DNA of 7,359 bases from Bacteroidaceae bacterium (GCA_017466965.1 JAFTTD010000244.1:1-7359), one strand, 5' to 3'; counted from the stretch's first letter, positions 1 through 7,082 are shown. Notes: generated by a model not told the origin, from the letters alone. Translations and numbers: made by a program.

Positions 1-1
1 C

Positions 2-100
2 GAGCACACCAATTTCCACAACTTTGAAGTAGGTTCGGTCGTCAACCTTGAGTTTGACATCATCGGCAAGTACATCAGCCGAATGGCTGCTTACATTTAA
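2..100 (+). CDS. ribE: Riboflavin synthase (alpha subunit), C-terminal end only
   Basis: The last 32 codons of a gene that begins before the window, ending in TAA at 98-100. The visible peptide contains VGSVVNLEFDIIGKYISR. This resembles the end of the second lumazine-binding barrel of riboflavin synthase, where a G-x-x-VN-(I/L)-E-x-D-x-IGKY signature leads into the C-terminal helix. The family enzyme is a cytoplasmic trimer that converts two 6,7-dimethyl-8-ribityllumazine molecules to riboflavin plus a pyrimidinedione. The gene converges on the helicase gene, with a hairpin terminator between them. Because only the tail is present, the assignment rests on one short motif, and a paralogous lumazine-binding protein cannot be excluded. 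Confidence 0.75.
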   Translation, partial: EHTNFHNFEVGSVVNLEFDIIGKYISRMAAYI

Positions 101-116
101 GTATTTCACAAAGAAT

Positions 117-167
117 AAGGCTTGCTGAAATCAGAGTGCGTTCCGGTTTCAGCAAGCCTTTTGTTAT
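117..167 (+). terminator. Rho-independent terminator of riboflavin synthase gene, probably bidirectional
   Basis: AAGGCTTGCTGAAA at 117-130 pairs perfectly (14 bp) with TTTCAGCAAGCCTT at 147-160, around a 16-nt loop. On the + strand it is followed by TTGTT, so with the end of the stem it gives a TTTTGTT tract. The hairpin sits 16 nt after the ribE stop and 3 nt beyond the helicase stop on the other strand. It can therefore serve both convergent genes, although the minus-strand T tract (ATTCTTTG) is weaker. Confidence 0.85.
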
Positions 168-2134
168 GCCTCGTTCTGAGGATGCCGGCTTATGCAGCCA
201 GGCGTTTTTCCGTCAATGTATTCCTTCAGGCTTCTGTAGAAAGGGTGGGCGCAGAGAGTCTGGGCATTTCCTATGATGATGAGTTTCATGCGCGCCCGTG
301 TCATGGCTACGTTCATGCGTCGGAGGTCTGAAAGGAAGCCAATCTGCCCGTGCTCGTTTGAACGTACAAGGCTTATGAGCATTATGTCGCGCTCCTGTCC
401 CTGGAATCCGTCCACCGTATCAACCGATATGCAGCTCTTGCCGAGCGGACGTAGATAGTCGTCCTTCCTTATCAGCTGGCGTATGTACTGTGCCTGAACT
501 CTGTAGGGACTGATGATTCCCACGTCTAATCGTTCGTCGATGAAGCGGTTTCGTCCTATCTTTTCAATGTACTGGCGCAGCATGGCTATGGTGATGCGCG
601 CTTCAGGCTTGTTTATCCTTCCGTGGCTTTCGCTCACGAATTGTTCGCCGAACGGGTCGGAACCATGATTGTCAGAATCAGGTTCGTTTGTCAGGTCTGC
701 TATGTCGCTGAATTTTTCTCTCACTTCGTCTGCCGAAGTGTCTATCCAGCTTATTGGCAGGTCGAAGTCGAGTATGCCGCGGTTTCTGACAGAAGGGTCA
801 GACTCCACTTCTCCCTTGTAGAACCAGTTTGAGGAGAAGCGCATGATTTCTTCGTTCATGCGGTATTGAATCTTGAGCATAGTCACTGATTCGGGCTGGT
901 TCCTAACTATGCGTTCCATCATGGTCTCAGCAAGTCCGCCGAGCATGGCCTCGTGGCATTTGATTGTCGGAGGCAATTGCTGATGGTCGCCGGCAAGGAC
1001 AATGCGGTTGGCGCGCCTCAGTGCTATCCAGCATGCCGCTTCAAGGGCTTGTGCAGCCTCGTCAATGAACAGGGTGTGGAACCGGTGGCGGACAAGCAGC
1101 TTGCTTGCGGAGCCTACAAGGGTGCATGCCACAACTCTGGCTTCAGCAAAGAGCTGTTCGTTTATTCTTATCTCAAGTTCATCGGCTCGCTCCTTCAGAC
1201 GGGTTATCTTCTGGTGTATGTTTTCTCCTTTCTTCCTGTTCTCGCGCATCTGGCGTATGGTGTTCCTTATGCTCCACAGTTCAGGATAGTCGGGATGTCC
1301 CTCAAATTTTCGTTCGTAGGTGAAGGAGAGCATTTTGTCGTTCACACGGGTAGGGTTGCCTATTCGCAGTACAGGCACGCCGTGGTCAACAAGCTTTTCG
1401 CTTATCCAGTCAACCGCCATGTTGCTCTGTGCGCACACTAATACTTGGGTTTCCCTTCTCAGTGTTTCGTATATGGCTTCTACGAGTGTCGTTGTCTTGC
1501 CGGTGCCGGGAGGACCGTGCACTACAGCCACGTCCTTTGCTCGCAGCACTTCGTTCACAGCTGTCTCTTGTGTCGGGTTGAGCCACGGGAGGGAGATGGG
1601 GTTGAAACTGAGTTTCGACGGCTTGAGCTGTCCTGAAACAATGTCGCGCAGTTCTGCCAGTCTGTTTTTCTTGGCGTTTATGACATCGTCAAGGGCGTGG
1701 AACATTGTGCGGTAGCTGGTTTCGTCAAAGAATAGCTGCACTCCGAGAGGTTCGGCATTCTGTATGTCGATAAGCGCCTGGTTGCCGCCGATAGTTGCCA
1801 CCATTCTGTTGCCATCTACATAGCTCACCACAGACTGGTGGTTGAAGTATTTTATTTCGTTTCCGTTGCCTACAGTGAAGAAGCAGAGCGGCTTGCCGTG
1901 TTCGAAGCAGTGCGAAATGTCGGTTGGGCTTGTGTTCTCAATCTCCACCACAAGCTGGTTGAGAGAGTTGTAGTAGCTCCTTCCGGCTGTTACCGGATAC
2001 CAGCATAATCCCCGGCGCACTTTCCTGCCGATGCCCATCTTTTCGGTCTGTATGCGGTATTCAGCCTTTTCTGCTTCATATTCAAGGCGCAGCAGTTCCC
2101 TTTGCTTCTGTATTGAAAGTACGGAGTTCTGCAT
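164..2134 (-). CDS. Superfamily 1 (SF1B, IGHMBP2/Upf1-like) DNA/RNA helicase
   Basis: A 656-residue ATP-dependent helicase, predicted cytoplasmic (no signal peptide or membrane segment). All core SF1 motifs are visible: Walker A GPPGTGKTT at 207-215, motif Ia CAQSNMAVD at 234-242, Walker B DEAAQALEAACW at 358-369, motif III GDHQQLPPT at 382-390, motif IV QYRM at 423-426, motif V VDTVDGFQGQE at 571-581 and motif VI NVAMTRAR at 608-615. The wording of motifs II, III and IV matches the Upf1/SMBP2 (AAA_11 plus AAA_12) group rather than UvrD/Rep or RecD. Residues 1-190 form an N-terminal region comparable to the SMBP2-type beta-barrel domain, starting with a charged helix. A charged, probably coiled segment lies near 285-330, between motifs Ia and II, where this group carries its stalk insertion. 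ATG at 2134 is 4 nt after the TAA of the TPR gene, which supports this start and co-transcription. The nucleic acid substrate cannot be told from sequence; genome maintenance or RNA processing is inference. Confidence 0.93.
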   Translation of the reverse strand: MQNSVLSIQKQRELLRLEYEAEKAEYRIQTEKMGIGRKVRRGLCWYPVTAGRSYYNSLNQLVVEIENTSPTDISHCFEHGKPLCFFTVGNGNEIKYFNHQSVVSYVDGNRMVATIGGNQALIDIQNAEPLGVQLFFDETSYRTMFHALDDVINAKKNRLAELRDIVSGQLKPSKLSFNPISLPWLNPTQETAVNEVLRAKDVAVVHGPPGTGKTTTLVEAIYETLRRETQVLVCAQSNMAVDWISEKLVDHGVPVLRIGNPTRVNDKMLSFTYERKFEGHPDYPELWSIRNTIRQMRENRKKGENIHQKITRLKERADELEIRINEQLFAEARVVACTLVGSASKLLVRHRFHTLFIDEAAQALEAACWIALRRANRIVLAGDHQQLPPTIKCHEAMLGGLAETMMERIVRNQPESVTMLKIQYRMNEEIMRFSSNWFYKGEVESDPSVRNRGILDFDLPISWIDTSADEVREKFSDIADLTNEPDSDNHGSDPFGEQFVSESHGRINKPEARITIAMLRQYIEKIGRNRFIDERLDVGIISPYRVQAQYIRQLIRKDDYLRPLGKSCISVDTVDGFQGQERDIMLISLVRSNEHGQIGFLSDLRRMNVAMTRARMKLIIIGNAQTLCAHPFYRSLKEYIDGKTPGCISRHPQNEA

Positions 2135-2138
2135 GGCT

Positions 2139-4385
2139 TTACTCTTCTGAATTGTTCAGCATCACAGCCTCGTATGTCAGCTCCATGATGTTAGGTTCTT
2201 TGCCGCAGGCATAGCGGTAGCATTCGTGGCTTCTGTATAGCTTGTCAAATTCCTCTACTGCCGCAGACGGGTTTTCTGCCTTCAGCATACTGAGCGCTTT
2301 ACGGTAGTTCTCGTAGGCTGCCGCACGATTGTTGGTTAATGACTGCAGGTGCGCCATAAGCATGATGCTGGCAGGCTCGTTCCATTGTTCGCAGGCTTTC
2401 CGTATGCGTTCGAGAGCCTTGTCTGTCTCGCCTGTGCGGAATTGTGCCCATGCAAGTTCAGACTGCACTTCACGGTTTTCTTCGTCAAGATATGCCAGCT
2501 TGTGCAGATGGGGCAGGGCTTCGCCGAATTTCTCCTGAATCATCAGTGTGTTGACAAGCTTGGAAATTAGTTTGGGATTCTCGCTGTCCTGTTCCGCAAG
2601 CCATAGGTACTGCTCTTCAGCTTCATGGTAAAGCCCTAATGAATAGGCAGCCGAAGCAAGATGGTTGCGTGTCCATGTTGATTCAGGCGCAAGTTCGAAG
2701 GCAGTGCGGTAGTTGATGTATGCTTCTTGAATGTTGCCGTCTTTCTGGCAGCAGAATCCTATTTTCTGCCATAGGTCGGCATCTTCTTCAGTCATTTTCG
2801 GATTGAGGGTAAGGAACAGTTCGTAAGCGGCGCTGTAGAATCCTTTTCTCATAAGGAATTCAGCCAGCGACAGGCTTTCAGTTCCGAAGTTCTTTATCGC
2901 GGCGAATGTTCTGGCGCTGAGCGTGGAGAATGGTTCCGAACCTTTGCTTATCAGCTTCTTGAACTGGTTGTGGTACGGGTAAGAGTGGAAGAACCTGTAA
3001 AGGTCGAATATGTAGTTGCGGCGAATGTCCGACGGTTTAGCCTTTCTGCGCTTGGCATCGTCTATCAGGTTGGTAGCCTCCTCGCCCGATAGCTGTTCTG
3101 AAATTTGGGATGTGAGCATATCCTGCCCCATGCTGCCTATGATTTCAAGCATGAAGCAGAACGAGTACTTGTCGCTGCTGCAGAAAGGCGAAGTGTTGAG
3201 AATTGCGCTCATCATGGAGCCGAGCTTGCTTTCAAGCAGATTCTTTACGTTCTTCATAAGCGGATGGTCTATGTCGAAGGGGTAGAACCAGTGTGCCGTC
3301 TGCTGGAAGAACGGGCTTGATTTCAGATGGGTGAATGTGCTCATGTAAACATCGGCTCCCTCCATCTGCATATCTGCCATTTCCCGGATTTTTGCCGAAG
3401 CCTTGTCGCTGATTTCCATGCTCTTGTGCCAGTCGGGGTTTTCACCGTTCTTGATTAGTTCTGCTTCTATGTCGTCAATCTTGGTGATGTTGGGCTTCAT
3501 GTTGCTGCCCTTCATTATCGACGGTATTATGTCGTTGCGCATCTTCGTGTTGATGCTTTCGGTCATGCTGCTCAGCTGAAGCTGCATGAGTGCCGAACTG
3601 AAGTCGGTGACAAATGCCGTGTCCTCGCTGTAGAGCGACAGGCGTGAGCCTATTTCAGGATAAGCCGCCAGCCTTTCGTCATAAAGGCGTATTATGAGTA
3701 TTATGCCGATGAGCGCGCGTTGGCTCACTTCGGTGTGGTGGGTGAGATATGCGTCAAAAAGGAACATAATCTTGCGCTGGTCGAACATTTCTGTGAGAGC
3801 AAGAGTCACTGCGCTTGTCATTACGGCAATGTCGTTGGCGGTGATCATGTCTGAGTACAGTATGTTGCAGGCTGTGTCGTAGTCGCCTTTTTTCCATTCG
3901 TCGCTTGTCCACACCTTGTTGAAGAGGCTCAGCAAGGTGTCTTCATGAGCTTCTGCTATCTTCTCAAATTCGTACTTCGCAACCTTCTCCCTTAGCTGGC
4001 TGCTTTTTCTCATGCGCTCCATTTCCTCGCATTGCGCCTCAAGCGCTGTCTGAAGGCTTTCCATCGACATTCCGGCCTCGTTTGTAGTTTTCAGTGCAAC
4101 GGCATACTTGTCGCCCGGATTTTTTTTCAGCCTTATTATGCGTTCGGCTCTGTCATTTACGGAGAGAGCCTGTTGTATAAGGTTGCGATGATGCTCGCTG
4201 AACTGCGGGTCGTCTATTCCGCTCATAATGTACTTCAGCATGGCGGAATATGTGTTCCTTATGTTTTCGTATGCCTCAGTCAGCTCCCAGTTGCCGAGCG
4301 TTCTGATTTTTTCAGATATTAGTTTGAAGGCTTTTGCCAGCTTCCTTTGGCTGAGCAGTTCTTCTATGTTGTTATTGTTTTGCAT
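2139..4385 (-). CDS. Large TPR-repeat protein of unknown function
   Basis: A 748-residue soluble, predicted cytoplasmic protein without signal peptide or membrane spans. Roughly residues 503-705 form about six tetratricopeptide repeats of 34 residues. The clearest starts at about 536 (ADLWQKIGFCCQKDGNIQEA), with others near 503, 570, 604, 638 and 672. TPRs are protein-interaction scaffolds. The first 500 or so residues are mostly helical and charged, with no family I recognise. The start chosen is ATG at 4385, which overlaps the lipoprotein gene by 14 nt (its TAA lies inside the first codons, ATGCAAAACAATAA). An in-frame TTG at 4424 would add 13 residues and has AGAAGGA about 6 nt upstream, so it remains possible, but it would overlap the upstream gene by 53 nt and TTG starts are rare. 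The gene sits between the lipoprotein and helicase genes in one unit, so a shared role or a complex with the helicase is plausible but unproven. Confidence 0.85.
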   Translation of the reverse strand: MQNNNNIEELLSQRKLAKAFKLISEKIRTLGNWELTEAYENIRNTYSAMLKYIMSGIDDPQFSEHHRNLIQQALSVNDRAERIIRLKKNPGDKYAVALKTTNEAGMSMESLQTALEAQCEEMERMRKSSQLREKVAKYEFEKIAEAHEDTLLSLFNKVWTSDEWKKGDYDTACNILYSDMITANDIAVMTSAVTLALTEMFDQRKIMFLFDAYLTHHTEVSQRALIGIILIIRLYDERLAAYPEIGSRLSLYSEDTAFVTDFSSALMQLQLSSMTESINTKMRNDIIPSIMKGSNMKPNITKIDDIEAELIKNGENPDWHKSMEISDKASAKIREMADMQMEGADVYMSTFTHLKSSPFFQQTAHWFYPFDIDHPLMKNVKNLLESKLGSMMSAILNTSPFCSSDKYSFCFMLEIIGSMGQDMLTSQISEQLSGEEATNLIDDAKRRKAKPSDIRRNYIFDLYRFFHSYPYHNQFKKLISKGSEPFSTLSARTFAAIKNFGTESLSLAEFLMRKGFYSAAYELFLTLNPKMTEEDADLWQKIGFCCQKDGNIQEAYINYRTAFELAPESTWTRNHLASAAYSLGLYHEAEEQYLWLAEQDSENPKLISKLVNTLMIQEKFGEALPHLHKLAYLDEENREVQSELAWAQFRTGETDKALERIRKACEQWNEPASIMLMAHLQSLTNNRAAAYENYRKALSMLKAENPSAAVEEFDKLYRSHECYRYACGKEPNIMELTYEAVMLNNSEE

Positions 4386-5430
4386 TGTTGCAGAATGTTG
4401 TGTCAATGAGGTCTGTATATTCAATGTCTATCCTTCTCGGCTGGTCTTTTGGCACAAGCCTCTGGTCTTCAAACCATTTGAGCGCAGATTTGAATGTGAG
4501 AACGGCAAGGTTCGATGCTTGCGGAAAATGGGCTTCAAGCCTTACCGAGTCAGGGCATTGTATGCCGGCAGGCAGAAGTTTCAGCATTTCCTTCGTTGCC
4601 ACAGTGGATGTTTTGCTGTCATTGCCCTTAGCAGGCGTGCCGTACATGGAGTTGAGCCGTGCGGAGGCGATGTTGTAGGCTTGTATCAGCTTGCCTATGT
4701 CGTCGTGGCGGCGAGCTATGATGCTGTCCTTCGACAGGAGTACGGACAGGTTTATATTGTGGTTGTCTGTATTTTCAATGCTGTGTGCGCCGAGACATTG
4801 GCTGTATGCGGCATAGGGCTGGGGCAGTATGGAGCCGTCATATTGGTTGCGGTTGAGCATCTGCGCCCTGGTGCGCATGTCGTTTATCTGCGGCTTGTTG
4901 AGACTTTTCGGCTGCAGAGAGTTTGATTCAAGCATCTTGTCGGTGAAATAGTCTATGGCTGAATGTCTTGTCACAGCGAAGACCTTCTCGTTGAGCTGGC
5001 TCATGTTGGTTATGCCCGATTCGCTTGCCGACAATATGTGGAGCCTTAGCGATGTGCTTGCTACTGCTTTCACCGGCTTGTTCCCTGTTCTCATGGCTAT
5101 GGCTCTGACTATGTCGCTGGTGATGATGTCAACAACGTCTTCCGAAAGGAGAGTGTCGCAGTCTATGTCGGAATACCTTGTCTGCAATTCTATGTTTAGC
5201 CCGAGAGAATCGTATATGCCGAAGTGGTCGGCGGCATAGAACGGCAGATGGTCAAGGGTAGGGGTCAGTGCCATTGCAAGCAGTGTGGAGTCCTTTTCTT
5301 CTGCTGGTTCAGCTATAATGGTGCTGTCGTTGTCCGATACCGTATTATCGTTGCTTGAACCTGCGTTTTCATTACATGAACTGACAATTGTCAGCAGTGC
5401 AATCATTGGAACAAAGAGCAGTCTCTTCAT
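4372..5430 (-). CDS. Substrate-binding lipoprotein, NMT1/ThiY/SsuA-like (type 2 periplasmic-binding fold)
   Basis: A 352-residue predicted lipoprotein. Residues 1-18 form a signal peptide (MKRLLFVPMIALLTIVSS) with a lipobox VSSC and lipidated Cys19. A low-complexity Asn/Asp/Ser/Glu linker follows to about residue 48. From 52 on it resembles ABC-transporter binding proteins of the thiamine-precursor/sulfonate/nitrate group: LDHLPFYAADHFGIYDSLGL at 59-78 is the typical strand-helix entry, DIITSDIVRAIAM at 101-113 matches the 'D(I/V)...' ligand-loop region, and DGSILPQPYAA at 198-208 matches the second-lobe 'LPEPYA' element. The ligand is unknown. No permease or ATPase gene lies beside it, so within the window it is an orphan binding protein. 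It is the first gene of the unit with the TPR and helicase genes. ATG at 5430 follows an A-rich leader and places the signal peptide correctly. No consensus Bacteroidetes promoter was found directly upstream. Confidence 0.82.
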   Translation of the reverse strand: MKRLLFVPMIALLTIVSSCNENAGSSNDNTVSDNDSTIIAEPAEEKDSTLLAMALTPTLDHLPFYAADHFGIYDSLGLNIELQTRYSDIDCDTLLSEDVVDIITSDIVRAIAMRTGNKPVKAVASTSLRLHILSASESGITNMSQLNEKVFAVTRHSAIDYFTDKMLESNSLQPKSLNKPQINDMRTRAQMLNRNQYDGSILPQPYAAYSQCLGAHSIENTDNHNINLSVLLSKDSIIARRHDDIGKLIQAYNIASARLNSMYGTPAKGNDSKTSTVATKEMLKLLPAGIQCPDSVRLEAHFPQASNLAVLTFKSALKWFEDQRLVPKDQPRRIDIEYTDLIDTTFCNNAKQ

Positions 5431-5550
5431 TTTGTTGGTTTGTTATGTATGATGGTTATGCCCACGTCGTTGCCCGACAGTGAGCCTTGCAGCTATTTTT
5501 CATTTGTGCCAGCCTTTCTTCGGCAGGCTTCTACAGAGTTCTGTCCGTAG
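5431..5550. other. Leader region of the lipoprotein-TPR-helicase unit, no promoter recognised
   Basis: This stretch between the pgk terminator and the lipoprotein start should contain the promoter of the three-gene unit. Reading the minus strand I find no TTTG element (no CAAA on the + strand) and hence no TTTG/TAnnTTTG pair. The last 20 nt before the ATG are A-rich, as is usual for Bacteroidetes translation starts. Only weak short inverted repeats are visible (for example AGCCT at 5511-5515 with AGGCT at 5525-5529). Confidence 0.4.
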
Positions 5551-5600
5551 AATAAAAAGGACACAGAGAGTTCAATATTGATTGTCAACCCTCTGTGTCT
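5551..5600 (-). terminator. Rho-independent terminator of pgk
   Basis: GACACAGAG at 5560-5568 pairs with CTCTGTGTC at 5591-5599 (9 bp, extended by a G-U pair at 5559/5600). On the minus strand the stem is followed at once by CCTTTTTATT (5560-5551). The loop contains a perfect 10-bp palindrome, TCAATATTGA at 5572-5581. It lies 77 nt after the pgk stop and before the lipoprotein gene, so it should separate the two transcription units. Confidence 0.82.
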
Positions 5601-5612
5601 CTGTATGTTTAT

Positions 5613-5648
5613 ATGGCAGAAGCCTGTGTTTCAAGACAGTTCTGCCAT
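5613..5648 (-). other. Second hairpin in the pgk 3' untranslated region
   Basis: ATGGCAGAA at 5613-5621 pairs with TTCTGCCAT at 5640-5648. After a 2-nt bulge, CTGT at 5624-5627 pairs with ACAG at 5636-5639. This gives 13 bp in total around an 8-nt loop. No T tract follows on either strand, so it is not a stand-alone terminator. Its position just after the pgk stop would suit an mRNA 3'-end stabilising structure, which is inference. Confidence 0.5.
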
Positions 5649-5676
5649 TGTTGCCGTATGCCTGTTGTGCAGGAGA

Positions 5677-6924
5677 TTATCCCTTAACAGCAGCTACGCC
5701 TGGAAGCACCTTGCCTTCGATAGCTTCGAGAAGGGCACCACCACCTGTAGAGATGTAAGACACCTGGTCAGCCATGCCGAACTTGTTGATGCAAGCCACT
5801 GAGTCGCCGCCACCGATGAGTGAGAATGCGCCGTTAGCAGTAGCCTTAGCGATAGCTTCAGCGATAGCCTTTGAACCAGCTGTGAAGTTGTCGAACTCGA
5901 ATACGCCTGCAGGACCGTTCCAGAGGATTGTCTTAGCGTTTTCGATTGCTTCCTGGAACTTAACGCGTGTGTCAGGACCTGCGTCAAGGCCTTCCCATCC
6001 TTCAGGAATAGCGTTAGCTGGGCAAATCTGAGTGTTAGCGTCGTTAGAGAATGCGTCTGCAGCAACACAGTCTGTACCGAGAACGAGGTTAACGCCCTTT
6101 TCCTTAGCCTGCTTCATGATGTCGAGAGCGAGGTCGAGCTTGTCCATCTCAACGATAGAGTTACCGATTTCGCCGCCCTGTGCCTTAGCGAATGTGTATG
6201 TCATACCACCGCAGAGAATCAAGTTGTCAACCTTGCCCATGAGGTTTTCAATGATACCGATTTGTGTAGATCCCTGTGAACCGCCCATGATAGCTGTGAA
6301 CGGACGCTTGATGTTGCTGAGGATGTTGTCAACAGCCTGCACTTCCTTCTCCATGAGAAGACCGAGCATCTTGTTGTCTGCATCGAAATAGTCAGCGATG
6401 ACTGCTGTAGAAGCGTGCTTGCGGTGAGCTGTTCCGAATGCGTCGTTGATATAGCAGTCAGCGTATGAAGCGAGAACCTTTGAGAACTCCTTCTGGCTTG
6501 CCTTCATAGCCTTCTTAGCCTCTTCGTATGCTGGGTCTGCCTTGTCGATTCCTACTGGCTTGCCTTCTTCCTCACCGTAGAAACGGAGGTTTTCAAGAAG
6601 GATAACTTCGCCTGGCTGAAGAGCTGCAGCTGCTTCCTGAGCCTTCTGGCAGTCGTCAACAAACTTGACTGCTACGCCGAGCTTTTCGCTTACTGCGTCA
6701 ACTATCTGGCTGAGAGAGAACTTAGGGTTTACCTTGCCTTTTGGCTTGCCCATGTGCGACATGATGATAAGGCTGCCACCTTCGTCCAATACCTTCTTGA
6801 GTGTAGGAAGGGCTCCGCGGATACGTGTGTCGTCAGTAATCTATCCGTTCTCATCCAATGGCACGTTGAAGTCAACGCGCACGATTGCCTTCTTGCCGGC
6901 AAACGTGTAGTCATTGATGTTCAT
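5677..6924 (-). pseudogene. pgk: Phosphoglycerate kinase, interrupted by an in-frame amber codon
   Basis: A 415-codon gene ending in TAA, the usual length for Bacteroidales phosphoglycerate kinase, the cytoplasmic glycolytic enzyme making ATP and 3-phosphoglycerate from 1,3-bisphosphoglycerate and ADP. The start is ATG at 6924. Residues 1-27 carry VRVDFNVP (15-22, with substrate-binding Asp18 and Asn20). Codon 28 is TAG (6843-6841). The same frame then continues with [12 protein letters not shown] (Arg34 is the expected substrate Arg), SHMGKPKG (56-63), ENLRF (111-115), [13 protein letters not shown] (160-172), [12 protein letters not shown] (333-344), LIGGGDSVA (369-377) and ISTGGG (391-396), so this is a nonsense codon and not a frameshift. 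A second anomaly is that the family motif GG(A/S)KVxxK reads GGSQGSTQ at 214-221, so both conserved lysines are Gln. A polypeptide started at TTG (codon 46) would lack Asp18, Asn20 and Arg34. It has its own promoter and terminator. Identity is certain. Whether it is broken, suppressed or misread is open, because pgk is normally single-copy and essential. Confidence 0.9.
6841..6843 (-). other. In-frame amber (TAG) at pgk codon 28
   Basis: The + strand reads cta, giving TAG on the coding strand, 81 nt after the first base of the ATG and exactly in frame with both flanks (LDENG before, ITDDTR after). Homologues have Lys, Gln or Asn here. AAG or CAG would become TAG by a single base change. Confidence 0.9.
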
Positions 6925-6983
6925 AATTCTTTTGTTTTTATTGTTTTATACGTATAAGTAATAATTTTGCATATAATTCCATG

Positions 6984-7015
6984 CAAATTTAATACTTTTT
7001 ATTTCAATTTGCAAA
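6984..7015 (-). promoter_or_regulatory. Bacteroidetes-type sigma promoter of pgk
   Basis: On the minus strand a TTTG element (7015-7012) is followed after exactly 20 nt by TAAATTTG (6991-6984). This is a full match to the Bacteroidetes -33 TTTG / -7 TAnnTTTG pattern with usual spacing. Transcription would start near 6978, giving a 5' leader of about 54 nt that is A-rich just before the ATG. The -33 element lies inside the palindrome TTTGCAAA (7008-7015). The -7 element overlaps one arm of the inverted repeat TTTGCAT (6966-6972) / ATGCAAA (6981-6987). Confidence 0.75.
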
Positions 7016-7020
7016 CGGCA

Positions 7021-7069
7021 TAGTATAAAAGTTTGCAAGGATGCCACTTTTTGCATTTGGCATCCTTGC
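7021..7069 (-). terminator. Hairpin terminator of the small peptide gene, upstream of the pgk promoter
   Basis: GCAAGGATGCCA at 7035-7046 pairs perfectly (12 bp) with TGGCATCCTTGC at 7058-7069 around an 11-nt loop. On the minus strand it is followed by AAACTTTTATAC, a moderate T-rich tract. It lies 72 nt after the small ORF stop and just before the pgk -33 element, so it would insulate pgk from upstream transcription. The + strand side lacks a T tract. Confidence 0.7.
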
Positions 7070-7082
7070 TGTTAGGTTAATA

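Noticed and set aside
953..1441. Open frame on the + strand (162 codons) inside the helicase gene
   Set aside because: It lies wholly antisense to helicase motifs and shows no domain or upstream signals.
4386..4424. TTG start adding 13 residues to the TPR protein
   Set aside because: It would be a rare start codon with a 53-nt overlap into the upstream gene. ATG at 4385 gives a typical short stop/start overlap. It is kept as a possibility because AGAAGGA lies just upstream of the TTG.
4228..4926. Long open frame on the + strand (232 codons) opposite the lipoprotein and TPR genes
   Set aside because: It crosses two well-supported minus-strand genes, has no recognisable motif and has Cys/Val-rich composition typical of antisense reading.
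5694..6068. Open frame on the minus strand (124 codons) inside pgk in another frame
   Set aside because: The Ser/Thr/Leu-rich composition comes from shifted reading of strongly biased pgk codons; the pgk frame carries the conserved motifs.
5677..6789. Shortened pgk starting at TTG (codon 46) as the real gene
   Set aside because: That codon is the Leu of the conserved KKVLDEGG stretch, and starting there would remove the substrate-binding Asp18, Asn20 and Arg34. The conserved upstream 45 codons, promoter and leader point to ATG at 6924.
6729..6914. Short minus-strand open frame over the pgk N-terminal region, which might suggest a frameshift explanation for the stop
   Set aside because: The pgk frame is the same before and after the TAG, so no frameshift is needed, and this frame has no family similarity.
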